Assembly (NCBI GenBank): GCA_907164885.2
Contig: OU015490.1
Span: 18,596,792-18,660,791 of the forward strand
DNA length: 64,000 nt
Origin: Dolomedes plantarius
Lineage: Eukaryota > Arthropoda > Arachnida > Araneae > Dolomedidae
Direction: 5' to 3'
Positions 55,267-64,000 of the stretch are shown piece after piece. The notes under the pieces were generated by a model. It made no database searches and was not told the DNA's origin. It saw only the letters and a list, made by a program, of their open reading frames with translations. The stretch's first letter is position 1. Each line of letters begins with the position of its first letter. A program made the translations under genes and the position numbers.

Positions 55267-55844
55267 AATCGATTGCCGCAAAATCCATTCGTTCCATATC
55301 AAACATTTATTTATCTATCTATTTTTTTTTTTTCTTTAACACAGAGGGAGCTCTCAAATATGGGCACATTTCGACTTGTATAGAGTCAAAATATGGGGAT
55401 AAACACAGATACACTCTTTCCTCATTTATTAGCCGCTTTATAACAAGGCTAATCCCGGGCTTACATCAACACGCGGCGGCGAATCATTCTCACAATCCTC
55501 CCGATACCGAGTCTGGAGATGGAGTCATCGATTTTTTTTGTCCCTTTCCGACTGAATGCTCCCTCCGTAAGGTCTGTATGTGCCTCGGCAGGGAGACGCC
55601 GAGGTGTCTCGTTTGCGTTCATCGTTCGCGGTTGAGTCGAGAATTAGCCTATGGACTGTTAGTTTACGGTTCACACCAATCGCACTTCTTCAACGGGTTA
55701 ATTTTATAAAGGGTTGTTCTTCTCCCGCCCAACTCTCTCGAAATTCCGAATAAACTAGATAAATATAAAGCAGAGAACATATTTTGCATTACTGAAGGCG
55801 TTAATTACATACATATACGCACACACATATGCACACTATATATG
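55267..55844. other. GC-richer low-copy region with a small hairpin
   Basis: A long plus-strand frame (to 55709) starts inside the piggyBac-like end and shows no domain, so it is not called. CCTCGGC and GCCGAGG form a 7-bp hairpin at 55583-55604. It could be untranslated or regulatory host DNA. Confidence 0.3.
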
Positions 55845-56141
55845 CAGGGTGTCCATAATTAAAGTCCCACTTTCAAAAGGCTGCAAAAAAAAGAACCACT
55901 GGTCAGAATGACTTCAAATTTGAACTGAATATACTGGAAGAAGGGGGAAACGATTTGGCATAATTAAAAAAAAAGTTTCCAAAATGTTACAGCGCCATCT
56001 ATTGATACATTTTGGAACTTTTTTTATTATGCCAAATCGTTTCCTCCTTCTTCAAGTGTATTTAGTTCAAATTTGAAGTCATTCTAACCAGTGGTTCTTT
56101 TTTTGCAGCCTTTTGAAAGTGGGACTTTAATTATGGACAAC

Positions 56142-56144
<3 letters not shown>
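55845..56144. mobile_element. 300-bp foldback-type MITE
   Basis: Left CAGGGTGTCCATAATTAAAG and right in reverse CAGGTTGTCCATAATTAAAG; the arms remain complementary for about 130 bases each (AAAGGCTGCAAAAAAA, AACCACTGGT, GACTTCAAATTTGAACT), around a short centre with CAGCGCCATCTATTGATAC. The central GCGCCATCT word resembles the mariner-type spacer. Same ends as 33601-33690. A (TA)n tract follows (56146-56201). Confidence 0.88.
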
Positions 56145-56215
<71 letters not shown>

Positions 56216-56323
56216 TGCAATTGCTCTAGCAGGCCGACCCTCAAAATGGCTACTTTTTTCTCGAACCATGACTGGCCGCCTTAGAGACGTTTCACTGTAT
56301 TAACTTACATATACATACATACA

Positions 56324-56364
<41 letters not shown>

Positions 56365-56367
<3 letters not shown>

Positions 56368-56611
56368 GCGGTGAAAGGCAAAGTGGTGTAAGTCACATTT
56401 TCAACTTATTTAATTTGAGGGCAAAAATGTAGTCTCCATGTTATATTTACAGTGGAATTGCAAATAATTATTATTTGCAATATCTTAATAATTATTATGA
56501 ATTATAATTTGTTCAATTTATAGTGGAATTTTTTGTAGTTTTTGCAGTAAAACGCTTTTGACTTACACCACTTGACAAACTGACTTACACCACTTTGCCT
56601 TTCACCGCCTC
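56365..56611. mobile_element. 247-bp MITE with GAGGCGGTGAAAGG ends
   Basis: Left GAGGCGGTGAAAGGCAAAGT and right in reverse GAGGCGGTGAAAGGCAAAGT are identical, continuing GGTGTAAGTCA, about 31 bases. TAT/ATA flanks fit a TA target. The right end carries a second copy of the inner part (TGACTTACACCACTT twice). It abuts Helitron A directly. Confidence 0.85.
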
Positions 56612-57412
56612 ATATATAAAACAGTTCCGTAACTGACTGACTCACTGACATACAACGCACAGACCAAACCGCTGGACCTAGAGGGCTGACATTTTGCATG
56701 GCGATTCTTCTAATGGTGTTGGGGTGCACTAAGAAAGATTTTTCAAAAATTCTTAGATTTTTTTAAAATGAAATTTTTAAGCTGTTTTTGTAACTTTTTT
56801 TAAGTTTGCATTTAAAATAATAATTTGAGGGTTATAAAATTTATATCACGAGAAAGATTCTAAAACTTTCTTTACAATGAAATCTTTTTCGAACCTTTAC
56901 CTCTATTTTCTGATTTTTGGTGATTTTTTAAAGATTAATTTTTAAAATTTAATTTATTAAATGCCGATCACGTGATATCTTTTCTTTTTGGGATACTTTA
57001 AATTAATTTTGCGTCATTTGCCTAACGAAATAAAATTGAACCACTAGCCAAATTGAGATGGAAGCTTTTTAAGAATTTAATTCAAATTAGTATATTTTAT
57101 GGATATTAAATTAAACCTATATATAAAACTGCAATTTCCCCTTAAAGTATGCTTCGCCATGACGATAAATAAGTCTCAAGGCCAAAATTTAAAATACGCT
57201 GGCGCAGATGTAAGGGAAAAATGTTTCTCCCGCGCTCAGTTTTGCGTAGCTGTCTCACGCGTAAGTTCGCGGACGAACCTGGTAATATTAGTTCAGCCCA
57301 ATTAAGAAACAAAAATTGTTTATAAGGAAATCCTTTAAAACGCAATTTCATTATTTTTTCATTGTAATTATCCTAAAATGTACTCCGTCGCGAAGCACGG
57401 GTATTCAGCTAG
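56612..57412 (+). mobile_element. Helitron family A with helicase remnant
   Basis: Starts ATATATAAAACAGTTCCGTAAC and ends AGCACGGGTATTCAGCTAG followed by T. The first 400 bases are as in the non-autonomous copies, but in place of the usual (TA)n segment it has a coding remnant at 57126-57305. This connects family A to autonomous Helitrons and suggests the short copies derive from such an element by internal deletion. Confidence 0.9.
57126..57305 (+). pseudogene. Helitron helicase C-terminal fragment
   Basis: The ~58-residue frame contains LQFPLKVCFAMTINKSQGQ (helicase motif V region, with TINKSQGQ), then GADVREKCFSRAQFCVAVSR and VSSRTNLVIL (motif VI region, ending at the natural C-terminus of Helitron Rep-helicases). 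These are the conserved last motifs of the Pif1-like SF1B helicase of Helitrons. The Rep nuclease, the Walker A and B motifs and everything upstream are missing, so it is inactive. The stop lies at 57303-57305, and the following ~100 bases form the non-coding 3' terminus. Confidence 0.93.
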
Positions 57413-57429
57413 TACAATTATATATATAT

Positions 57430-57545
57430 TTTCTTTCGAGATATCACTCGCCAAATCGGTCGAGTCCCGCCAAAATTGTCATCAATAATAAGGATCACAT
57501 AGAATCCGTCAGCGTTGAAGATTCCGTTGGCGCTGATTGGTAAAA
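57430..57545 (+). repeat. Dispersed repeat with CTCGCCAAATCGGTC core, copy 2
   Basis: CTCGCCAAATCGGTCGAGTC, CCGCCAAAATTGTCAT, and GCGCTGATTGGT correspond in order to 15540-15650. No coding frame. Confidence 0.55.
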
Positions 57546-57821
57546 AGGATCAATGATGGTATATGAATGGTTAAAAATTTTCAATGTACACACTGTACTG
57601 TTAAAAAGTACCTGTGTATTAATGAATTTCAATTTCAAAACAGAAGTATGCAGCTAAACTGAAAATAAAATTTACCATTCAATTAAAGATAGCAATATAA
57701 AAACCAAAGAAGTTTGACTGTACATGTGTGTACTTATTGATTCACCAGCCTTATTACCTAGCATACAAGAAACAAAATCACATTATAAAAATATGCCATA
57801 AACGAATATTGCAGTCTTATA

Positions 57822-58118
57822 CAGTCGAACCTCGTTATAACGAACTTCCAGGGACCAAAGGTTTTGTTCGCTATATCCGAACCGTTAAGAAAAATGCTAG
57901 AGGTCACAAAATGTATAACTCATTAGTTGCAACATGTATTCGATAATGTATTAAAAATGATAAAATGTATTTAAAATGCTCATTAATGAATTAAATCGAC
58001 GAAAATTGATTACATTAAACTGACGCAATACAAATTAAATTGCGTACAATAGGAAAACGGTGGGACCAAAATTTTCGTTCGTTATAGCCGTGAGTTCGTT
58101 ATACACCGGGTTCGACTG
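57822..58118. mobile_element. 297-bp pogo-type MITE
   Basis: Left CAGTCGAACCTCGTTATAAC and right in reverse CAGTCGAACCCGGTGTATAAC, TA at 57820-57821 and 58119-58120. Subterminal GTTCGCTATA / GTTCGTTATA words are repeated. No transposase. Confidence 0.9.
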
Positions 58119-58471
58119 TACCATGATTTTAATCTTTCTTGTTAAAAGTTATTGCAAGTATTATTGTCAGTGGCAACAATGGAGCTATAAAAAGTTTATT
58201 TGAGTACAGGTAGCCTTCCTACAGCAAGGTATCTTACAACACGGTTTCGCTCTAACAGGATAGGATAAATTGCGGGAACCCTCGTATAATACTGCAACCT
58301 GTAACACGGTTTCGCTCTAACACGAAACCTTTGTACAGTACAACACTGTACTTCTTTAGCACTAGATAACATGATTTTTGTAAAAAAAAATTTAAATACT
58401 AAATTGCCTTAAAATAATGACGGGAAGGAATAATGAACTATAGTGGTTTTACATGAAAATGTATAAACAAA

Positions 58472-59130
58472 CTAGCTGAAAACCCGCGCTTCGCTTCGGA
58501 GTACATTCAAATTAAATACAACGGTCAATGCATGCAATTAATGACAAAAAAATAAATATGTATATATATTTATAATAAATACGACGATCAATATATACAA
58601 CTGATGTAGAAAAAAATGATGTATTTATAAAAAGATCGTAAGGGATATTTTTATAGACAAAATAATGTCCAATCGTCTGCCGCATTAGCAAGAAAAAAAT
58701 ATTTTTTTGTCTATTTAGTTGTTATGCACGTGACGATAAATTTATTTAAAGTACCAGAAAAAGAAATCACGTGATCGGCATTTAATAAATTAAATTCTAA
58801 AAATGAATCTTTAAAAATTCACCAAAATTCAGGAAATCGAGGTAAAGATTCGAAAAAGAATTCATTTTAAAGGACTTTTTAGGATCTTTCTCGCGATATA
58901 AATTTTATAACCCTCAAATTATTATTTTAAATGCAAAGTTAAAAAAAGTTACTAAAACAGCTTAAAAATTTAATTTTAAAATATTTAAGAATTTTTCAAA
59001 CATCTCTCTTAGTGCACCCCTACACTATAAGAAGAATCGCCATGTAAAATGTCAGCCCTTTAGGTCCATCGGTTTGGTCTGTGCGTTGTATGTCAGTGAG
59101 TCAGTTACGGAACTGTTTTATATATATAGA
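58472..59130 (-). mobile_element. Helitron family A (nested)
   Basis: 3' end CTAGCTGAAAACCCGCGC at 58472, 5' end CTGTTTTATATATATAGA at 59130. It interrupts the pogo-type element between TAAACAAA and TTATATTTTATTC; the other pogo copy shows the joined site (AATTATAATTTG in reverse). Confidence 0.88.
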
Positions 59131-59170
59131 TTATATTTTATTCATTTATAACTGTGTAAAATTACAAGAA

Positions 59171-59465
59171 GGGCCAAGCTTAGCTGAAATTCTTCAATCA
59201 TTTTTCCTTAATGCAGCCCCTTCCGCTGAAAGAAGCCAACAATTCAAAAGGGAGTTGCAAAATTGTCTTTCTCCATTCCGTGAATCTACAATGACTTTGT
59301 AAGAACCAGCAAATAAACCAAAATCACAGATTTTTTAAAAGAGGACAGAAGGTGCAAAAAAATCTAAATGAAGAAAAATGTGTTCAAAAAGTGAAGGTGA
59401 TATCGTTCAATCGAAAAACCGTTCTCGTTTGATTGTACTGAGCGGTGATGAGGAAGGAATTTATT
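59171..59465 (+). pseudogene. pogo/Tigger-type transposase C-terminal remnant
   Basis: Frame 1 reads GPSLAEILQSFFLNAAPSAE, SQQFKRELQNCLSPF to a TAA (59300-59302). After a frame change the tail SEGDIVQSKNRSRLIVLSGD runs to 59465. The corresponding inverse copy (62243-62540) has the same TAA and the same frame change and reads KITDFLKRIEDAKNLNKEKG and then DEEEI at its end. A KITDF(L/F)K tail with an acidic end is typical of Tigger transposases. Only the last ~100 residues remain. Confidence 0.65.
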
Positions 59466-59532
59466 AAATTAAGGTCGCATTAAATGTATATTTTTCTTTC
59501 TTTACGTTTTGTGTTATACACACACACATATA

Positions 59533-59600
<68 letters not shown>

Positions 59601-59601
<1 letters not shown>

Positions 59602-60101
59602 CGCTCACTCCTTTCAACAACGTCATAACTCAAAAATCGGCGATTTTTAGTTATGCCTGTTTTCAGAATGCCCCGAAAGAGTAGTATAGAGGGGTTCACA
59701 ACCATAGTGGACCAAGTCCGTAGTTTTAAAAATGGAGATAGTTCATGTTGGAGTAACTTGAAAACATGTTCTATTCACTGCCATAGTGAATCAAGTGATT
59801 AATACGTTTTCACAAAAAAACTCCGCTACACAAAACGTTACACTAACATTACACATGCGTTACACAAAAAACTTCAAACCTTGATTTCTCCAATTTAGTT
59901 TAGATGGACTTGGTTGACTATGGTTGTGACCCCTTCATATCCCTGCATGATCGTCATATCTCACTGCTTAATATTTAGCTGCTAGAGAGCAGAATTTAAA
60001 ATTTACTTTCAATACATTTCAATGTACTTTTAAACTTTCAAATGACTCTCCTGAAAAATCTTGTTTTTTTTAGATATGACGTTGTCGAAAGGAGTGAGCG
60101 A
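59601..60101. mobile_element. 501-bp MITE with TCGCTCACTCC ends
   Basis: Left TCGCTCACTCCTTTCAACAA and right in reverse TCGCTCACTCCTTTCGACAA continue through CGTCATA.CT.AAAA (about 35 bases). ATA stands on both sides, fitting a TA target. It contains another MITE (59689-59936). No frame. Confidence 0.85.
59689..59936. mobile_element. ~248-bp MITE nested in the previous
   Basis: Left GAGGGGTTCACAACCATAGT and right in reverse GAAGGGGTCACAACCATAGT, followed in both by .ACCAAGTCC. TA flanks. Its interior repeats words of the end (CCATAGTGAATCAAGTG) and has ACACAAAA runs. Confidence 0.8.
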
Positions 60102-60104
60102 ATA

Positions 60105-60781
60105 TCTATATATATAAAACAGTTCCGTAACTGACTCATTCATTCATTCACTGACTGACTGACTGACATACAACGCACAGACCAAACCGCTGGACCTAAA
60201 GGGCTGAAATTTTGCATGGCGATTCTTCTTATAGTGTAGGGGTGCACTAAGAAAGATTTTTCTAAAATTCCTCTTAGATTTTTTCAAATTAAATTTTTAA
60301 GTTGTTTTTGTAAATTTTTTTTAAAATTTGCATTTAAAATAATAATTTGAGGGTTATAAAATTTATATCACGAGAAAGATCCTAAAAATTCCTTTAAAAT
60401 GAAATAGTTTTCGAATCTGTACCTCCCTTTTCTGATTTTTGGTGAATTTTTAAAATTAATTTTTAGAAATTAATTTATTAAATGCTGATCACGTGATTTC
60501 TTTTTCTTGTACTTTAAATTAATTTATCGTCACGTGCATGACAACTAAATAGACAAAAAAAAATTTTTCTTTCTAATGCAGCAGACTATTGGATATTATC
60601 CAAAAAAACATCCCTTACGATTTTTTTCTAAGTATATATTTTTTTACATCAATTGTATACATTGATCGTCGCATTTATTATAAATGTATATATTTATTTA
60701 TTTTTTTTGCATGAATTGCATACATTGACCGTTGTATTTAATTTGAATGTACTCCGTAGCGAAGCGCGGGTTTTCAGCTAG
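60105..60781 (+). mobile_element. Helitron family A (nested)
   Basis: TCTATATATATAAAACAG at 60105 to GCGCGGGTTTTCAGCTAG at 60781. Complete, ~677 bp, no coding frame. It follows the 59601-60101 MITE by three bases. Duplicated ATTCATTCATTC and GACTGACTGACTGACA short repeats near the 5' end. Confidence 0.9.
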
Positions 60782-60812
<31 letters not shown>

Positions 60813-60976
60813 TAAAATTAAGTTGCTTATAAGGAATTTTAAAAAAATGTTTGTTTTTAATAAGTTTTCAGAACGTAATCCCCCTTTTTTTAACAGTCTC
60901 TGGGTCTCATATAACGGTTTCACACAACACGGCATTTTCTAGGAACCTATCTACCGTGTTATAGGAGCGTTACCTG

Positions 60977-61452
60977 TATTCGGGTTCGGAAATCGCTGTA
61001 AAAGATCAGTTACAAACATAGTTTAAATGTAAAATATTTATTTACTTACATTTAAACTAAATTAATAATTTTAATTTTATTTTTTTACGATGTTGAGTTT
61101 CCATTCATGTAACCACTACGCATTACAATATCAATCTACCTCGTTCGAAAGCTGCAAAGGCTCCTTTTTCCTATGAAAAGAAGGTTAAAAAAAAGGTTGA
61201 GGCTGATATCACCAAGACGTGAAGGATAACTAAGAATTTAAACTAATTGGCAATCTCTCTGTTACGTTAAACAGATGAAGCATTGTTTTTAAAAGCGATG
61301 AGATCGAATGGATATACGAACACAGCATGGTACAGGTGGACAATATTTCATACGTATTGATAGGAAACTCCAAAGCTAACGAAAGATAAATTTATCAAAC
61401 AAGTATTGTGACTGAGTTTAAATTCTCACTGTTTTCATACATGCTTTGTATG
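60977..61452. other. No gene seen
   Basis: Low-copy, AT-rich spacer without inverted structure. Confidence 0.4.
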
Positions 61453-61698
61453 AAGGCCTTATTTGAATAATGGACCAACTCCATTGTTCTTCATTTTCTG
61501 ATGCAGAGCCTTGAAGTTTAATGAATGCTGAGAAATGACAACTGAAGTATGATTTGAAATGCCTTCTGTTGGCAGCAGAAATAAGATGGAGGTGTAACAG
61601 TTTTAAAATAACATATAAATGACTTGTATGAACATGAAAGTGAGGCTAACTCCATTTTTTTTTAAAGTGGAGTTGGCCCACTATTTAAATAAGGCCTT
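61453..61698. mobile_element. 246-bp MITE with AAGGCCTTATTT ends
   Basis: Left AAGGCCTTATTTGAATAATG and right in reverse AAGGCCTTATTTAAATAGTG continue with G.CCAACTCCA (31-base inverted repeats, about three differences). Flanks TATG / TATA suggest a TA target. A (TA)n tract follows at 61724-61800. The 90-codon frame across end and tract is an artefact. Confidence 0.82.
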
Positions 61699-61721
61699 TA
61701 TATATTGCATTCTGTTTTACA

Positions 61722-61803
<82 letters not shown>

Positions 61804-61930
61804 TTGCCCATTTGAACAGCATATACATATCGAACTTACACTCGCGCACACAGAAAATCACATACCGAATCATAGCATAATACGCTCATAAAATCATACA
61901 CATATGCTCTTAAAGCAACACACATATACA

Positions 61931-61984
<54 letters not shown>

Positions 61985-62002
61985 CACACACACACACACA
62001 CA

Positions 62003-62781
62003 CAGGGAACCCTCCTATAACACGGTAGATAGGTTCCTAGAAAATGCCGTGTTGTGTGAAACCGTATTATATGAGACCCAGAGACAGTTCAAAAAAGGGA
62101 GGGTTAAGTTCTGGAAACTTATTAAAAATAAACTTTAAAAAATTCCATATAAGCAACTTAATTTTTATTAAAAATATAAGTGTATGCATAACACAAAACG
62201 AATTGAAACAAAAAAAATATTTTCATTTAATATGACCTTAATTTAAATTTCTTCCTCATCACTGCTCGGTACAATCAAACGAGAACGTTTTTTCGATTGA
62301 ACGATGTCACCTTCACTTTCAGAACCTTTTTCTTTATTTAGATTTTTTGCATCTTCTATCCTCTTTAAAAAATCTGTTATTTTGGTTTATTTGCTGGTTC
62401 TTACGAGGTCATTATAGATTCATGGTATGGAAATAGACAATTTTGTAGCTCCCTTTTGAATTTTCGGCTTCTTTCGGCGGAAGGGTCTGCGCATTCAGGA
62501 AAATTGATTCATGATTTTCGGCTAAGCATAGGCCTGCTTGTAATTTTATAGAGTTATAAATGAATAAATTATAATTTGTTTATACATTTTGATGTAAAGC
62601 CACTATAGTTCATTATTCCTTCCCGTCAGTATTTTAAGGTAATTTAATTTTTAAATACGTTAAAAATCATGTTATCAGAGTGCTATAGAAGTACAGTGCT
62701 GTACAAAGGATTTCGCAATTTTTTTTATCGTGTTAGAGCGAAACCGTGTTGTAAGATGTCGTGGTGTAGGAGGGCTATCTG
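62003..62781 (-). mobile_element. pogo-type element, inverse partner of 58207-60976
   Basis: Right end in reverse CAGATAGCCCTCCTACACC, left end CAGGGAACCCTCCTATAACA; ACACGG words follow both. It aligns in reverse with the nested copy: TGCCGTGTTGTGTGAAACCG, GTTGCTTATA-type block, transposase tail, CCTTCCCGTCA, GCGAAACCGTGTTGTAAGAT. TA flanks are not preserved because it lies beside (CA)n and A-rich DNA. 779 bp, internally deleted relative to an autonomous pogo. Confidence 0.82.
62243..62540 (-). pseudogene. pogo/Tigger-type transposase C-terminal remnant, copy 2
   Basis: The final open part reads KITDFLKRIEDAKNLNKEKG, then SESEGDIVQSKKRSRLIVPS and SDEEEI, stop at 62243-62245. Upstream the frame is broken by a TAA at ~62401-62403 and indels (part matching LAE, FFLNA, KRELQN of the other copy). 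Sharing the same stop and frame change with 59171-59465 indicates that both were amplified from an already defective master. Confidence 0.65.
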
Positions 62782-62794
62782 AAAAAAAAATTTA

Positions 62795-63439
62795 TCTATA
62801 TATATAAAACAGTTCCGTAACCGACTCATTCATTCTCTGGCTGACTGACTGACAACGCACAGACCAAACCGCTGGACCTAAAGGGCTGAAATTTTGCATG
62901 GCGATTCTTCTAATAGTGTAGGGGTGCACTAAGAAAGATTTTTCAAAAATTCTTCTTAGATTTTTTAAAATTAAATTTTTAAGCTGTTTTTTATACTTTT
63001 TTTACGTTTGCATTTAAAATAATACATTGAGGGTTATAAAATTTATATCACGAGAAAGATCCTAAAAATTTCTTCAAAATGAAATCTTTTCCGAACCTTT
63101 ACCTCGATTTTCTGATTTTTGGTGAATTTTTAAATATTAATTTTTAGAATTCAATTTATTAAATGTTGATCACGTGATTTCTTTTTCTGGTACTTTCAAT
63201 AAATTTATCGTCACATGCTTAACAACTAAATAGACAAAAAAAATATTTTTTTCTCTTTCTAATGCAGCACTCGATTGGACATTATCCAAAAAAATATTAA
63301 AATACAGTAAAAGAAATGTTCTACAAACTGTACTATATTAACTGTACTATATTCTTTAGTATTCTTTATATTAGATTTAATTTGAATATTTTCTTCTACA
63401 TTATTTTATCTATAAAATTATCCTTTACGATTTTCTTAT

Positions 63440-63505
<66 letters not shown>

Positions 63506-63537
63506 CATCAATTGTATACATTGATCGTCGTATTTAT

Positions 63538-63592
<55 letters not shown>

Positions 63593-63665
63593 GCATGAAT
63601 TGCATACATTGACCGTTGTATTTAATTTGAATGTACTCCGTAGCGAAGTACGGGTTTTCAGCTAG
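62795..63665 (+). mobile_element. Helitron family A
   Basis: TCTATATATATAAAACAG at 62795 to AGTACGGGTTTTCAGCTAG at 63665. It contains the ACTGTACTATATTAACTGTA segment present in the copies at 0.8, 33.9 and 34.5 kb, so this is the longer family A variant. Two (TA)n tracts (about 63443-63502 and 63541-63588) lie just before the 3' terminus. Confidence 0.9.
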
Positions 63666-64000
63666 TATATATATATATATATATATATATATACCGAAGA
63701 TTTAACAATATATTTTTTTTCACAGTTACATAATAATATTTATGTAACTTTCAAACACAGTAACACATTTACGGTAAAGATAAGAGCTAAGCAATACACT
63801 AAATGCCGCAAGACCTCTCTAAAGCCATATTACAGGCACTGCGAAAAAAAAAATTGAAGCTAGTTACTGTCGCAGAGATGTTGATCCAAAAACATTACAC
63901 CATTTCGAAGTCATTTGGGTTACACGCATAGAATATCCCACTTGCAGTGCTGTACAGTTACGCACCTACAGTCCCATACAAACTAATCTGTACAAAACCA
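63666..64000. other. No gene seen at the right edge
   Basis: (TA)n to 63692, then low-copy DNA running off the window. No open frame or element end. Confidence 0.4.

Larger units (their letters stand above)
58207..60976 (+). mobile_element. pogo-type element with four nested insertions
   Basis: Left CAGGTAGCCTTCCTACAGC and right in reverse CAGGTAACGCTCCTATAACA; both ends continue with AACACGG words. TA flanks at 58205-58206 and 60977-60978. Without its insertions (Helitron A minus 58472-59130; MITE 59601-60101 containing MITE 59689-59936; Helitron A plus 60105-60781) and (TA)n tract (~59534-59596) it shrinks to roughly 1 kb and aligns with the inverted element at 62003-62781. It carries a decayed transposase C-terminus (59171-59465). 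Confidence 0.85.

Noticed and set aside
55236..55709. 157-codon plus-strand open frame
   Set aside because: It begins within the terminus of the piggyBac-like element, contains a poly-Phe run and shows no domain; likely a chance frame in a GC-richer stretch.

Overview
The window looks like repeat-rich, gene-poor nuclear DNA of an invertebrate, most probably an arthropod. It is AT-rich, full of long (TA)n tracts, and carries eukaryotic DNA transposons (Helitron, Tc1/mariner, pogo/Tigger, hAT, piggyBac-like, PIF/Harbinger-like), tRNA-derived SINE-like sequences and many short inverted-repeat elements. I cannot name the species from the sequence. There are no prokaryotic operons, no rRNA and no intact long host gene. 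One short open stretch at about 35.3-35.6 kb looks like a host terminal exon, but it is unproven.

Helitron-like rolling-circle elements dominate. I separate four families by their ends. Family A runs from a TC start followed by TATATA to a CTAG end behind a CCGTA...TACGG hairpin. It has about ten copies, and one still encodes the last conserved helicase motifs (57.1 kb). Family B starts TCTATACTTATATA and ends CCGCTAG; it carries a tRNA-like B box, and one copy has a five-fold tandem array of its 5' end at 19.0-19.8 kb. Family C (8.6 and 30.5 kb) and family D (32.1 and 36.8 kb) are rarer. The longer D copy holds a gene fragment that looks captured.

Layout: 0-5 kb has a Helitron A, a piggyBac-like element split by another Helitron A, and a small TTAA-flanked MITE. 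5-10 kb has a hAT-type MITE swollen by a ~50-bp minisatellite, then a patchwork of two dispersed families (here E and F) and Helitrons. 10-21 kb has E copies, tandem duplications, an unknown 1.4-kb TIR element and the Helitron B array. 21.8-24.4 kb is a 2.6-kb TAA-flanked element without coding capacity. 25-29 kb is a four-level nest: hAT remnant, Helitron A, Tigger, and an insertion inside the Tigger transposase. 29.7-38.3 kb has a 29-bp minisatellite, a hAT-type element split by Helitron C, both Helitron D copies, a SINE and two Helitron A copies. 39-47 kb has tandem duplications, twin 186-bp hAT MITEs and a 1.09-kb hAT-type element. 47-55 kb has pogo-type MITEs, a Tc1 element with multiple direct repeats near its ends, and a second piggyBac-like copy carrying a Tc1 element with a long but catalytically altered transposase. 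55.8-63.7 kb has MITEs, the helicase-bearing Helitron, and two related pogo-type elements, one a deep nest.

Nothing here forms a pathway. The transposase and helicase pieces are decayed, and most elements must have been mobilised in trans. The value of the window is as a record of insertion order, Helitron behaviour and several apparently undescribed element families. Coordinates of TIR elements flanked by clear target duplications should be exact; those of the dispersed families are approximate.
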